The notes: generated from the sequence alone by a model not told the origin. DNA of 64,000 nt from Microbispora siamensis (GCF_016863095.1 NZ_BOOF01000017.1:124001-188000); one strand, 5' to 3'; counted from the first letter of the stretch, positions 24,228-33,203 are shown. Numbers and translations are program-made.

Positions 24228-24438
24228 GACACCTCCATGGAGACCTGTGAGGCCTCGCCGTCCAGGGCGTGGAGGAGCCGTGCCGCCCACGGGCATGGGA
24301 GGGCGCGGGCCCTCCCCGTTGGGCGACGAGCGAACGGCCACCCGAACGGGTGGCCGAAGCTGACTCGGAGTTTAACTAGCCATCGTTTTTCCGGCTAGAT
24401 CGTTCCATGGAGTGATTTTTCGGTTGTGCGGTGGCCAG

Positions 24439-25008
24439 TCAGGCGCGCAGCGCATCGAGGGCGATGTCGAGCTGCTCCGCGACGACGGACTGGTCGCCGA
24501 TGGTCTTGGCGCGGAGGGTGGCGCCCTCGAACGAGTCGATCAGGAAGGCCGCCAGCGTCCTCGCCGGACGGGCCGAGGTGATCTCGCCGGCCTCCTGGCC
24601 CGCCCGCACCGTGCGGGCCACGTCCTCGGTCCAGTCCTCGAGGATCTCGCGGACCGCCGTACGCACCTGGTCTCCGGCGCTGCTGCTCTCGCCGGCGAAG
24701 GTGCCGAGGAGGCAGCCGAACTCCACACCCGTGTCGCGGGTCCGGTCGATCATGGCCGCGAAGTGGCCACGCAGCCGCTCCAGGGCGGGGCCGTCGCCGT
24801 TGAGCACGGCGAAGTTCGCGCCGCGTGCGTAGCGCCGTACGATCTCGACGGCGAGCGCCTGCTTGCTCTCGAAGTGGTTGTAGAACGACCCCTTGGGGAC
24901 GCCGGCGGCGCTGGTGATGTCCTGCACGCTCGCGCCGTTGAACCCCTGCCGCCGGAACACGTCCTCGGCGCTCTCGACCAGCTTGTTCTTCACGCTTACC
25001 TGAGGCAT
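24439..25008 (-). CDS. TetR-family regulator
   Basis: A 189-residue protein. The DNA-binding part DVFRRQGFNGASVQDITSAA and GVPKGSFYNHFESKQALA is typical of TetR repressors of the AcrR/QacR kind, and the C-terminal domain has the TetR_C-like AFLIDSFEGATLRAK. The ATG at 25008 is 38 bp from the end of the tehA-like fragment on the same strand, so it may be the last gene of a cadD-tehA-tetR transcript. The damaged state of the two membrane-protein genes upstream does not affect its own frame. Confidence 0.9.
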   Translation of the reverse strand: MPQVSVKNKLVESAEDVFRRQGFNGASVQDITSAAGVPKGSFYNHFESKQALAVEIVRRYARGANFAVLNGDGPALERLRGHFAAMIDRTRDTGVEFGCLLGTFAGESSSAGDQVRTAVREILEDWTEDVARTVRAGQEAGEITSARPARTLAAFLIDSFEGATLRAKTIGDQSVVAEQLDIALDALRA

Positions 25009-25046
25009 GGCTTCAATATGACCGTTCGTCTTGGAGCTGTCAAAAA

Positions 25047-25949
25047 TCAGGCGGGCTGGACGTGCTTCACGCGACGGTGGGGCAGGTGGACCAGGGCGAG
25101 CGAGCGGACCGCGATGCCGCCGATGATCGCCGTGGCCAGTGCCACCACGAGCCAGCCGAGCGTCGTGTGGGGCGCCGACGGCGTGAGTGTCAGCAGGCGC
25201 ACGCCGTACGTCGCGCTCGCCGCCGTGGTGAAGGTGAAGGCCCAGAAGCCGATCACGAACGGGATGTGCGCGTACCTGCGGAGCAGGAACAGGTGGGGCA
25301 GCAGCAGCGCGGCGAGGGTGCCGAGCAGCACCTCGTGCGCGGTGTTCGGTTGCGGGCCGGCGATCGCCCACCAGGCGTTGCCGGCGACGGCGGGCGGCGC
25401 GGAGAAGATCGCGAGCGTCGGCATGAGCGGCCCGGGCAACTCGGGACCGGTGGCGAACCGCACGAGCAGGACGGCTCCGATCAGCAGCCAGAAGAGGATG
25501 CCCGCGGAGAACAGCGCGGTGGCCGCCGCCCGATGGCCGATGGTCGCGAGCGACTGCGCGGCGATCAGTGAAGCCGCGACGGTCGGGAGGAGGTAGCCGC
25601 CGTGCAGCGTCGCGGGCTGACGCGGCGTGGTGAGCATCGAGGCGACGAACCACGCGCCGAACGCCGCGGCGATCGCGAGCATCGTCCAGACGAGCGCCGC
25701 ACCGACGCCCGGGAGGTACGTCGCGAGGTGGGCCGCGAGGAGTGAGCCGGTGGTGGGGGCGAGCGCGGCGAACGGCCCGAGGACCGGGTGCCGCAGGTCC
25801 TCGGCGATGTCGCCGAGGCGGGTGACCCTCGCGCCGTATCGGGCGAGGGTGCCGGCCCACAGCGCCGCCGCCGTCACCCAGAGGGCCTCGCCGACCGCCG
25901 GCGAAGCACCGAGCGCGGGGCCGGCCGCCGTCCAGGTGCCCGCGAGTCC
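25047..25949 (-). pseudogene. TehA/SLAC1-family transporter lacking its N-terminus
   Basis: From GLAGTWTAAGPALG at 25949 the frame encodes about 300 residues of a SLAC1/TehA (tellurite-resistance/dicarboxylate, TDT) membrane protein. Recognisable parts are LRHPVLGPFAALAPTTGSLL and several hydrophobic helices ending in IIGGIAVRSLALVHLPHR. Intact relatives begin about 15-25 residues earlier, with a start codon and the first part of TM1. Here the frame upstream runs straight into cadD-coding sequence, and I see no ATG, GTG or TTG in frame for at least 50 codons. It is probably a truncated gene produced by a deletion, or the effect of a sequencing indel. Ten-helix TehA channels allow anion efflux. 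Confidence 0.6.
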
Positions 25950-26472
25950 GGAGCCGCTCCGCGAACTCGACGACCTTCTTGTGTGAGCCCAGCCAGGACC
26001 CGGCCGCGCACCAGACGGCCACGAGTACGGCGAACACGGCGACGGTGAGCAGGGTGGCCGCCGGTCCGATGGTGCGGAACAGAGGTGTGTAGACGGAGAT
26101 GTTGTCCGCGCCGTTGGCGACGGTGACGCTCGCGACCGACAGGACACCGGTGGCCACCGGCGTCGAGGGGGTCTCGCCCCCGCCGGACGCCCGCAGCGCC
26201 GCGACCAGTCCGCGTACGCCGAGGGCAAGTGGGATCAGGCCGAGCAGGCCGGCCCACTGGTCCGGGACGACGGCGAGGCCGAGGGCGGCGACGCCCGACA
26301 CGACGACGAGTGCCGCGATGCCGGCGTACTGGCCGGTGACGATCTGCCAGGGGCGCGGCCGGCCCTTCGCGCGGGCCGACAGGAACAGCACGGTCAGGAT
26401 GACGACGTCGTCGACGTTGGTGCCCGCGAAGACCGCGCAGGCAGTGCCGAGCGTGGCCGCGATGCCGTCCAT
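25940..26472 (-). pseudogene. CadD-family cadmium/cation resistance protein lacking its C-terminus
   Basis: ATG 26472 opens a frame clearly related to CadD: FAGTNVDDVVILTVLFLS at the N-terminus, then GQYAGIAALVVVSGVAALGL, VANGADNISVYTPLF and SWLGSHKKVVEFAERL. After about residue 178 similarity stops, before the last helix. The frame then shows no stop and reads on, out of frame, through the whole tehA fragment into the tetR reading frame. A normal CadD is about 200 residues. The loss of the last helix and stop, together with the missing start of the next gene, points to a fusion deletion near 25940. If the assembly has an error here, both genes might be intact or fused. Confidence 0.6.
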
Positions 26473-26584
26473 GGCGGCTCAGCATAGGAGATCACGCGCC
26501 TGGGTGTTTCGGGCCGACACCTACTCCGATAACGGATATGCGTGCCTGGCGGGTGGGGAAAACCGATTACTAAACTGCTTGATC

Positions 26585-27160
26585 GTGAGCGACCAGGCGG
26601 AATTACGCGCCGGAGACCGGGACAGGGACCGTGTCGCCGAGAAGCTGCGCGCCGCCGTCGGAGAGGGCCGCATCACCCTGGACGAGCTCACCGAACGGCT
26701 CGACCACGTGTACGCCGCGCGCACGTACGGCGAGCTGGAGGCGCTGGTCGCGGACCTGCCCCGGACTCCGGCTGGGGACAGACGGCCGGAGCCGGCGGAC
26801 GAACTGCTGCTGTTCACCCGTGGCACGCGTGCCGTCAGGAAGACCGGACGCTGGAGGGTGCCGCCGCGCATCACGCTCGACTGCACCTGGCGGACGGCCG
26901 TGGTGGACTTCCGGCACGCGGACTGCCCGCACCGCGAGATCGACATGACCGTCCGGTGCGACTCGATGTTCGGAGACGTCATCATCCGGGTGCCGGTCGG
27001 CTGGCGGGTCGTCGCCGACGAGGTGACCTCCGGCGGGTGGGTCAGGCTCAAACGCGTCCACAACACTCCGCCCGTGCCGCCCGACCCGGACGGCGTCGTG
27101 CTGCGGTTGTCCGGGCACATCGGCGGCGACATCTGGGTGCGCTACCACCGGCCCGCCTGA
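26585..27160 (+). CDS. DUF1707 SHOCT-like domain protein
   Basis: A 191-residue protein starting at GTG 26585. The N-terminal 50 residues (LRAGDRDRDRVAEKLRAAVG, GRITLDELTERLDHVYAART, YGELEALVADLP) are a DUF1707 domain, a short helical module common at the N-terminus of actinobacterial membrane or signalling proteins. The remainder is a beta-rich cell-wall-active-antibiotics-response-like (LiaF/DUF2154-like) domain (FGDVIIRVPVGWRVVADEV). There is no transmembrane segment. It may be a cytoplasmic sensor or adaptor; the function is unknown. Confidence 0.85.
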   Translation: MSDQAELRAGDRDRDRVAEKLRAAVGEGRITLDELTERLDHVYAARTYGELEALVADLPRTPAGDRRPEPADELLLFTRGTRAVRKTGRWRVPPRITLDCTWRTAVVDFRHADCPHREIDMTVRCDSMFGDVIIRVPVGWRVVADEVTSGGWVRLKRVHNTPPVPPDPDGVVLRLSGHIGGDIWVRYHRPA

Positions 27161-27194
27161 CGATCACCTCGGGGATTCCCGATAGGGTGCCCGG

Positions 27195-27560
27195 ATGCCG
27201 CAGCGCCGACTCGCCGCCCTGGCCGCCGCCGTGGTGATCGTGGCCGCCGGTCTGGCGGCCCGGGCGCTGCTGCCGGGCGCGGTCGCCAAGTATGCGGGCG
27301 ACCTCCTCTACACCCTCCTCGTGTACGCGCTGGTCGTCGTGGCCGTGCCGCGCGCCCGGCCGTTCGTGGTGGCCGCCGTGGCGCTCGGTGTGAGCTGGCT
27401 GGTCGAGTTCGCCCAGCTCACGGGGGTGCCGGCCGAGCTGTCGGCGCACAGCACGCTGGCCCGGCTGGTGCTCGGCACGACGTTCAACGCCCCCGACCTG
27501 TTCTGGTACGCGGTGGGCGCCGCCGTCGGATACGCCATTCACTCGATCCGTACGAAATGA
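27195..27560 (+). CDS. DUF2809 small membrane protein
   Basis: A 121-residue, strongly hydrophobic protein with about four helices (LAALAAAVVIVAAGLAARAL, YTLLVYALVVVAVP, FVVAAVALGVSWLVEFAQL, DLFWYAVGAAVGYAIHSI). The pattern of small residues and the WLVEFAQL segment match the DUF2809 family. It lies 34 bp after the DUF1707 gene and may share its transcript. Function unknown; a VanZ-like fold is a possible alternative, given the hydrophobic pattern. Confidence 0.82.
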   Translation: MPQRRLAALAAAVVIVAAGLAARALLPGAVAKYAGDLLYTLLVYALVVVAVPRARPFVVAAVALGVSWLVEFAQLTGVPAELSAHSTLARLVLGTTFNAPDLFWYAVGAAVGYAIHSIRTK

Positions 27561-27601
27561 CCGGCACGGGGCGTGTCTATCCCTGATCGCGATCCCTTGT
27601 T

Positions 27602-27618
27602 ATCGTCACAGTGACGAT
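27602..27618. promoter_or_regulatory. Perfect palindrome upstream of pnuC (candidate NAD-regulon operator)
   Basis: ATCGTCACAGTGACGAT has 8-bp perfect arms around one central base and lies directly before the AAGGAGG ribosome binding site of the PnuC gene. A bound repressor would block RNA polymerase or translation start. NAD salvage genes are often controlled by NrtR, NiaR or NadQ-type regulators; which one binds is not visible here. Confidence 0.6.
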
Positions 27619-27630
27619 TAAGGAGGTCGT

Positions 27631-28281
27631 GTGGCGCTGACCGATCTGCTGGGGCCCCTCCTGGAGCCCGCAATCACCCTGGGCGGTGTGTCGACGAGCT
27701 GGGCCGAGTTGCTCGGGTTCGCGACCGGGGCGCTCACCGTCTGGCTGGTGGTCCGTCAGAACATCTGGAACTGGCCGATCGGCGTCGCGAACGTCGTCCT
27801 GCTCGGCCTCGTCTTCTTGGCCGTGGGCCTGTACGCGGACGCGGCCCTGCAGATCGTCTACGTGCTCCTCGGCCTGTACGGCTGGTGGCAGTGGCTGTAC
27901 GGCGGTGCCGGGCGGACCACGCTCACGGTCACCAGAACAAGCCGCGCGGAGTGGGGGTGGCTCGTGCTCGCGGGTGCCGCGGCGACCGCGCTGCTCACCG
28001 CCGCACTGGCGACCTGGACCAACTCGGCCGTCCCGTTCTGGGACGCCCTGACGACAGCGCTGTCGCTCATGGCGACCTACGGCCAGTGCCGCAAGCGGGT
28101 GGAGTCGTGGTGGCTGTGGATCACGGTCGACCTGGTCTACATCCCCCTCTACGCGTACAAGGACCTCTACCTCACCAGCGTGCTCTACGTGTTGTTCCTG
28201 GCGCTGTGCGTGGCCGGACTGCTCGCCTGGCGGCGCGAGTCGGCCGCACGACCCGTTCCCGCGCCGGCGGTGACACGATGA
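27631..28281 (+). CDS. pnuC: Nicotinamide riboside transporter PnuC
   Basis: A 216-residue membrane protein with about seven helices. Family hallmarks are NIWNWPIGVANVVLLGLVF near residue 46, QIVYVLLGLYGWWQWLYGG near residue 72, TALSLMATYGQCRKRVESWW and the final LVYIPLYAYKDLYLTSVLY. PnuC carries nicotinamide riboside by facilitated diffusion, trapped by phosphorylation inside. The GTG start has AAGGAGG 7 nt upstream, and the stop overlaps the NadR-like gene (ATGA). Importer and kinase/adenylyltransferase are therefore translated together and form a complete NAD salvage pair. Confidence 0.94.
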   Translation: MALTDLLGPLLEPAITLGGVSTSWAELLGFATGALTVWLVVRQNIWNWPIGVANVVLLGLVFLAVGLYADAALQIVYVLLGLYGWWQWLYGGAGRTTLTVTRTSRAEWGWLVLAGAAATALLTAALATWTNSAVPFWDALTTALSLMATYGQCRKRVESWWLWITVDLVYIPLYAYKDLYLTSVLYVLFLALCVAGLLAWRRESAARPVPAPAVTR

Positions 28282-29390
28282 GTGCCCGGTACGCTCACGG
28301 GCTGGTGATCGGCAAGTTCTACCCGCCGCACGCCGGACACCACCACCTCGTCGACACCGCCGCCGAGCAGTGCGCGCTGGTCACGGTGGTCGTGGCCGCC
28401 AGCAGCGTGGAGAGCATCCCGCTCGCCCTGCGTACGGCATGGCTGCGCGAGGCGCACCCGCAGCCCCACGTGGTGGTGGCGCCGGTGGTGGACGACATCG
28501 AGATCGACTACGACGACCCGGAGATCTGGGCCGCGCACGTCGAGGTCTTCAGGCACGCGCTGGCGCTGGCACACGGCGGCCTCGCGCCGGACGTCGACGC
28601 GGTCTTCTCCTCCGAGGCGTACGGGCCCGAACTGGCCCGCAGGTTCGGCGGCGCGCACGTGGCGGTCGATCCGGACAGGGTCCGCCATCCGGTCAGCGGG
28701 ACGATGGTCCGCGATGATCCGGTGGCCGCGTGGCCCTGGCTGAGCCCCGCCGTGCGCGCCCACCTCGCCTGGCGGGTGGTCGTCGTCGGGGCCGAGTCCA
28801 CCGGGACCACCACGCTCGCCCGCGCGCTGGCCGCCCACTACGCCGCACGCGGCGGAGTCTGGGCCGCCACCCGGTGGGTGCCCGAGTACGGCAGGACGTA
28901 CTGCGAGGAGAAGCTCGCCCTGGCCCGCCGGACTGCGAAGGCGGCGGGGGCACCGGAACCCTGGCTGGACGACCTGGAGTGGGAGCCGGAAGAGTTCACG
29001 CTGATCGCCCACCGGCAGCTCGGCTGGGAGGAGGCGGCGGCGCGGACCGGTTCGCCCGTGTTGTTCTGCGACACCGACGCGCTCGCCACCGCGCTGTGGC
29101 ACGAGCGCTATCTCGGCACGGTGAGTCCCGAGGTGCTGCGCGTCCACGAACGGGCCCGGCACGACCTGTGGATCCACACGTCTGTGGACGGCGTGCCGTT
29201 CGAGCAGGACGGCTGGCGCGACGGCGAGCACGTGCGGCACGGCATGGACCGCCGACTGCGCGCGGAACTGGCCGATCGCGGGCTCCCGCACATCGTCGTC
29301 TCCGGGCCGCACGAGGAACGGCTGACCGCCGCCGTGCGGGCCGTCGACGATCTCGTCGCGGCCGGTCGCCGGTTCGCATCGCCACTATGA
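28278..29390 (+). CDS. NadR-like nicotinamide-nucleotide adenylyltransferase / ribosylnicotinamide kinase-type protein
   Basis: A 370-residue bifunctional-type protein. The N-terminal nucleotidyltransferase part has GKFYPPHAGHHHLVDTA (HxGH-type motif) and HPVSGTMVRDDP (an ISGTxxR motif). The C-terminal P-loop part begins VVVGAESTGTTTLARALA, so the usual GK[ST] Lys is replaced by Thr; I recall the same TGTTT form in other actinobacterial homologues, so it may be a lineage feature rather than damage. WVPEYGRTYCEE and VLFCDTDALATALWHERY fit the RN-kinase fold. With PnuC it should turn imported nicotinamide riboside into NMN and NAD. Its ATG overlaps the pnuC stop. Confidence 0.88.
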   Translation: MSARYAHGLVIGKFYPPHAGHHHLVDTAAEQCALVTVVVAASSVESIPLALRTAWLREAHPQPHVVVAPVVDDIEIDYDDPEIWAAHVEVFRHALALAHGGLAPDVDAVFSSEAYGPELARRFGGAHVAVDPDRVRHPVSGTMVRDDPVAAWPWLSPAVRAHLAWRVVVVGAESTGTTTLARALAAHYAARGGVWAATRWVPEYGRTYCEEKLALARRTAKAAGAPEPWLDDLEWEPEEFTLIAHRQLGWEEAAARTGSPVLFCDTDALATALWHERYLGTVSPEVLRVHERARHDLWIHTSVDGVPFEQDGWRDGEHVRHGMDRRLRAELADRGLPHIVVSGPHEERLTAAVRAVDDLVAAGRRFASPL

Positions 29391-29511
29391 GCTGGGCTCA
29401 TACGACAACGGATATCGATCGTCCGGTCATATGAATATTGGACTTGTTCCGAACACTTTGCTTTGCTCCTGCGTCTAACGCACCTGTGACGGACGAGAGC
29501 AAGGACATGCC

Positions 29512-30414
29512 ATGACACGGACGCTGCCGGTTACGCTGAAAGCCGCCACGATCACGGTCTCCATCCTGGTCGGCGCCGTCCCCGCGGCGGCCCCGGCCGC
29601 CGCCGCGCCCCGGACGGACGTGGCCGCCGCGCTGCGCGCGCTGGAGACGTCGTTCAAGGGCCGCATCGGCGCGTACGCGATCGACACGGCGACCGGGAGG
29701 ACGATCGGCTACCGGGCGGGTGAGCGGTTCGCGCTGGCCTCCACCTTCAAGGCGGTGGCCGCGGGCGCGGTGCTGGCCCGGACGACCGACCGGGAGCTGA
29801 CGCGGAAGGTCGTCCACTGGACGGCCGGCGAGGTGAAGCCGAACTCACCGGAGACCGGCAAGCACGTGAAGGACGGCATGACCCTCGCCGAGCTGTGCCG
29901 GGCCGCGATCATCTACAGCGACAACACCGCGGGCAACATGCTGCTGAAGCGGATCGGCGGGCCGGAGGGGCTCACCCGCTACTTCCGCACCCTCAAGGAC
30001 CCGATCTCCCGGCTGGACGCCTGGGAGACCGAGCTCAACGACTGGTCGCCGAAGCAGAAGCGCAACACCACCACGCCCGCTTCGATCGCCGGCGACCTGC
30101 GTGCGCTCACGCTGGGCGACGCGCTGGGTGCGAAGGACCGGTCCCGGCTGATCGGGTGGCTGCGCGACAACACGACGGGGGACGCCCGCATCCGCGCCGG
30201 GCTGCCCAAGTCGTGGATCGTCGGCGACAAGACCGGCACCGGCGGCACGTACGGCACCGCCAACGACATCGCCGTCGTCTGGCCGGCCGGGGACGCCGCC
30301 CCGATCATCATGGCGATCTACACCAACCGCGAGGCGGCCGACGGCGCCGCCGACAACGAGGTCGTCGCCCAGACAGCGACCGTGCTCGCGCGCGGCCTCG
30401 GCCGACTGCCGTAA
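29512..30414 (+). CDS. Class A beta-lactamase
   Basis: A 300-residue secreted serine beta-lactamase. A signal peptide (TLKAATITVSILVGAVPAAA) is followed by the catalytic set: S77-T-F-K80, S136-D-N138, E172 in LDAWETELN (the Glu166 equivalent that activates deacylating water) and KTG in VGDKTGTGGTYG near residue 240. All residues needed for hydrolysis of beta-lactams are present. Length and motifs match actinobacterial class A enzymes. It is followed by a hairpin terminator and a penicillin-binding protein gene, so it stands alone transcriptionally. Ordinary chromosomal beta-lactamases of this type are common in soil actinomycetes. Confidence 0.95.
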   Translation: MTRTLPVTLKAATITVSILVGAVPAAAPAAAAPRTDVAAALRALETSFKGRIGAYAIDTATGRTIGYRAGERFALASTFKAVAAGAVLARTTDRELTRKVVHWTAGEVKPNSPETGKHVKDGMTLAELCRAAIIYSDNTAGNMLLKRIGGPEGLTRYFRTLKDPISRLDAWETELNDWSPKQKRNTTTPASIAGDLRALTLGDALGAKDRSRLIGWLRDNTTGDARIRAGLPKSWIVGDKTGTGGTYGTANDIAVVWPAGDAAPIIMAIYTNREAADGAADNEVVAQTATVLARGLGRLP

Positions 30415-30429
30415 CACCGCAATACCGCG

Positions 30430-30462
30430 TTATGGGGCCGACCGCGCTTTACGGCCCCATAA
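30430..30462 (+). terminator. Hairpin terminator after the beta-lactamase gene
   Basis: Perfect 11-bp arms TTATGGGGCCG / CGGCCCCATAA around an 11-base loop, 15 bp after the beta-lactamase stop. A clear T-run is missing. It ends 31 bp before the penicillin-binding protein start. Confidence 0.65.
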
Positions 30463-30493
30463 CCTTATCTATAGCCATTTGGGGGAGGATCGT

Positions 30494-32641
30494 GTGAACG
30501 CCACGGGGAAGGTGCTGCGTCTGGCCGCCATGGGAGCGGCGGCGGGCGTGCTGGTCGCGGGGATCGCGCTGCCGGCGGTGGGAGGCGCGGGCGTCGGGCT
30601 GGTGTCGGCCGTCCAGGACGTGGGCCTGGAGCCCCGGGACCTCGTCGAGCCCCCGCTGGCGCAGGTTTCGGTCGTGCAGGACGTGAAGGGCCACGAGATC
30701 GCGCGGTTCTACGAGCAGTACCGCGAGGTTGTCCCGCTCGACCAGATGGCCGACATCATGAAGACGGCCATCATCTCGATCGAGGACTACCGGTTCTACG
30801 AGCACGGCCCCATCGACATCGAGGGCACCGTACGCGCCCTGGCGAAGAACCTGCAGTCGGGCGGGGTGGCCCAGGGCGGCTCCTCCATCACCCAGCAGTA
30901 CGTCAAGCAGGTGCTGCTCAACGCCGCCCAGACCGAGGCGGAGAAGAACAAGGCCCTGGAGGCCAGCTACGCCCGCAAGCTCAACGAGTTGCGGTACGCG
31001 ATGGGCGTGGAGCAGAAGTACTCCAAGGACCAGATCCTGGAGAAGTACCTCAACATCGCCTACTTCGGCGCGGGCGCGTACGGCGTCGAGGCGGCGGCCA
31101 AGCGGTTCTTCGGGGTCAGCGCGAGCGAGCTGACGCTGCCGCAGGCCGCGACGCTGGCGGGAGCCGTGCAGGACCCCAACGCCACCGACCCCAACCTGGG
31201 CAAGACCAGCCGCGACCGGCTGCTGAAGCGGCGCAACGTCGTGCTCGACCGGATGGCCGAGCTGGGCAAGATCACCAAGGCGCAGGCGGCCGAGGCGAAG
31301 AAGGCCAGGCTCGGCTACAAGGGGACCCCGCTGCCCGGCGGTTGTGAGTCGAGCACGTATCCGTACTTCTGCGTCTACGTGCGCAACGAGATCCTCAGCA
31401 ACCCCGACTTCGGCAAGACGGCCAAGCAGCGCCTGGCGTTCCTCAACCGCGGCGGCCTGACCATCAAGACCACGATCGACCCCACGATGCAGGCCGCCGC
31501 GGACAAGGCGATCAGGAAGTGGGTCCACCCCTCCGACAACCCGGTGGCCGCCGAGGCGCTGGTCCAGCCCGGCACCGGGGCGATCAAGGCGATGGCCGCG
31601 AGCCGTCCGTACGGGACGCGCAAGAGCAAGAACGAGATGTCCTACAACCTCGTGGCCGACGCCGCGCACGGCGGCGGCATCGGCTTCCAGGCCGGTTCGA
31701 CCTTCAAGACGTTCACCCTGCTCACCGCGCTGGAGCAGGGCATGAAGATCAACGACGGGTTCAGCGCGGGCGCCGGCTACACCGCGCCGAGCTACTCGGC
31801 GTTCAAGAACTGTGCGGGCAAGCCCATCGGCGACCCGGGCCACACGGTCACGAACGACGAGGGGTCGCCCGGCTGGCTGACCCTGCAGACCGGCACCTGG
31901 CACTCGGTCAACACGTTCTTCATGATGCTGGAGCAGCGGGTTGGTCTCTGCGAGGTGATCAAGACGGCCAAGTCGCTGGGCATCCACCGCTCCGACGGCG
32001 CCCCGCTCCAGGAGTTCGAGACGTTCACGCTCGGCATCAACGAGATGGACCCGGTGACGGTCGCCAACGCCTATGCCGCGATCGGCGCGCGCGGCAAGTA
32101 CTGCGCGCCGATGGCGATCACCCAGATCACCGACAGCACCGGGAAGACCACCAACTACAAGCCGAAGTGCCGTCAGGCCATCGACCCCGAGGTGGCGGAC
32201 GCGGCGGCGCACGTGCTGTCCGGCGTCCTGACCAAGGGCACGATGGCGGCGGTCGGCGGCATCGGCCGCGACGCGGCGGGCAAGACCGGGACCAACGACC
32301 TGTCCTCCTCCGCCTGGTTCGCCGGGTTCACCCCCGACCTCGCCGGCGCGGTCAGCCTCGGCGACCCCCGCGGCACCTCGAAGTACAAGCTGAACGGCGT
32401 CACGATCGGCGGCCGTTATTACGGCTCGGTGTTCGGCGCCAGCGTCCCCGGCCCGATCTGGAAGGACACCATGCTGAGGGCCCTGCGCGGGGTGCCGGCG
32501 ACGAAGTTCACGCCCGTCAACACCGAGCGGTTCGGCGGCTGTGGCGACAGCTGCCGGGGCCTGGTGTCCGTGACGCCTCCGACGGGGGGCAATGGTCCGA
32601 CGGGAGGCGGCAACTCTCCGGTGACGATCCTGCCCGAGTGA
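30494..32641 (+). CDS. Class A penicillin-binding protein (transglycosylase/transpeptidase)
   Basis: A 715-residue bifunctional cell-wall synthase beginning at GTG 30494 behind GGGGGAGG. An N-terminal membrane anchor (RLAAMGAAAGVLVAGIALPA) is followed by the glycosyltransferase-51 domain (SIEDYRFYEHGPID with the catalytic Glu, GGSSITQQYVKQ, KYLNIAYFGAGAYGVEAAA). The transpeptidase domain has the nucleophile in AGSTFKTF, SVN in WHSVNTFF and KTG in GKTGTNDLSS. It polymerises lipid II and cross-links peptidoglycan outside the membrane. A Gly/Pro/Thr-rich tail follows. Placed next to the beta-lactamase, it might be a cell-wall target group, but the two have separate transcripts. Confidence 0.94.
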   Translation: MNATGKVLRLAAMGAAAGVLVAGIALPAVGGAGVGLVSAVQDVGLEPRDLVEPPLAQVSVVQDVKGHEIARFYEQYREVVPLDQMADIMKTAIISIEDYRFYEHGPIDIEGTVRALAKNLQSGGVAQGGSSITQQYVKQVLLNAAQTEAEKNKALEASYARKLNELRYAMGVEQKYSKDQILEKYLNIAYFGAGAYGVEAAAKRFFGVSASELTLPQAATLAGAVQDPNATDPNLGKTSRDRLLKRRNVVLDRMAELGKITKAQAAEAKKARLGYKGTPLPGGCESSTYPYFCVYVRNEILSNPDFGKTAKQRLAFLNRGGLTIKTTIDPTMQAAADKAIRKWVHPSDNPVAAEALVQPGTGAIKAMAASRPYGTRKSKNEMSYNLVADAAHGGGIGFQAGSTFKTFTLLTALEQGMKINDGFSAGAGYTAPSYSAFKNCAGKPIGDPGHTVTNDEGSPGWLTLQTGTWHSVNTFFMMLEQRVGLCEVIKTAKSLGIHRSDGAPLQEFETFTLGINEMDPVTVANAYAAIGARGKYCAPMAITQITDSTGKTTNYKPKCRQAIDPEVADAAAHVLSGVLTKGTMAAVGGIGRDAAGKTGTNDLSSSAWFAGFTPDLAGAVSLGDPRGTSKYKLNGVTIGGRYYGSVFGASVPGPIWKDTMLRALRGVPATKFTPVNTERFGGCGDSCRGLVSVTPPTGGNGPTGGGNSPVTILPE

Positions 32642-32651
32642 TCCTGCTCGA

Positions 32652-32993
32652 TCAGCCGGAGTCGTTCAGCGCGTCGGCCGTGTCGAGGACGCGGAACAGC
32701 CGGGTCAGGTTCGTCCAGCGGAGGATCCGCAGCACCTGGCCGGCCGGCGCGATGAGGGCGAGGTCGCCGTTCCTGCCGCGCAGGTTGTGCACCAGGCGCA
32801 CGAGCAGCCCCACGCCCGTGGTGTCGATGAACCGCACCTCGCTGAGGTCGAGGGCCAGCCACGGGCCGTGGGCCTCGATCTGGGTGAGCAGCGGCTCGCG
32901 CAGGTGCCGCACCGCGTGGAGATCCAGCTCTCCGCGCAGCCCGAGCACCCACCAGCGGGTGGGGGAAGGGGGTTGTGCCGTCCACGTCTCCAC
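32652..32993 (-). CDS. STAS-domain anti-sigma factor antagonist
   Basis: A 113-residue single STAS domain. ALDLSEVRFIDTTGVGLLVR carries the conserved D-T/S-x-G phosphoacceptor region, with Thr in place of the commoner Ser, and it starts from the pattern WWVLGLRGELDLHAV. GTG 32993 is chosen because it gives the normal STAS length and has GAAGGGA upstream; the frame continues upstream to 33167 with non-coding character. Such proteins bind RsbW-type kinases and free a sigma factor when dephosphorylated. No kinase partner is adjacent, as is common in actinomycetes. Confidence 0.87.
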   Translation of the reverse strand: METWTAQPPSPTRWWVLGLRGELDLHAVRHLREPLLTQIEAHGPWLALDLSEVRFIDTTGVGLLVRLVHNLRGRNGDLALIAPAGQVLRILRWTNLTRLFRVLDTADALNDSG

Positions 32994-33203
32994 GGTGGTT
33001 CCCTTCGCTCTCCTTGGCGCCGGGGACCACCGGGGGAACGGGACGGGGAGGTCCGGGGGCGACCGACGAAGCGCTTCGACCGACACGCCGATGAACGTAT
33101 GAACTGAGCTGCACTCAGGGTAACAATCCCCCTCCGGCGCGTCGATCAGATGAAGTAAAGCTTCCATGGCCAGAAGAGAGATGAGTGGCTATTGTCACGA
33201 TCC

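Noticed and set aside
24376-24398. CTAGCC...GGCTAG hairpin before the subtilase gene
   Set aside because: Only 6-bp arms; could be a weak terminator of the TetR gene or an operator, with no support for either.
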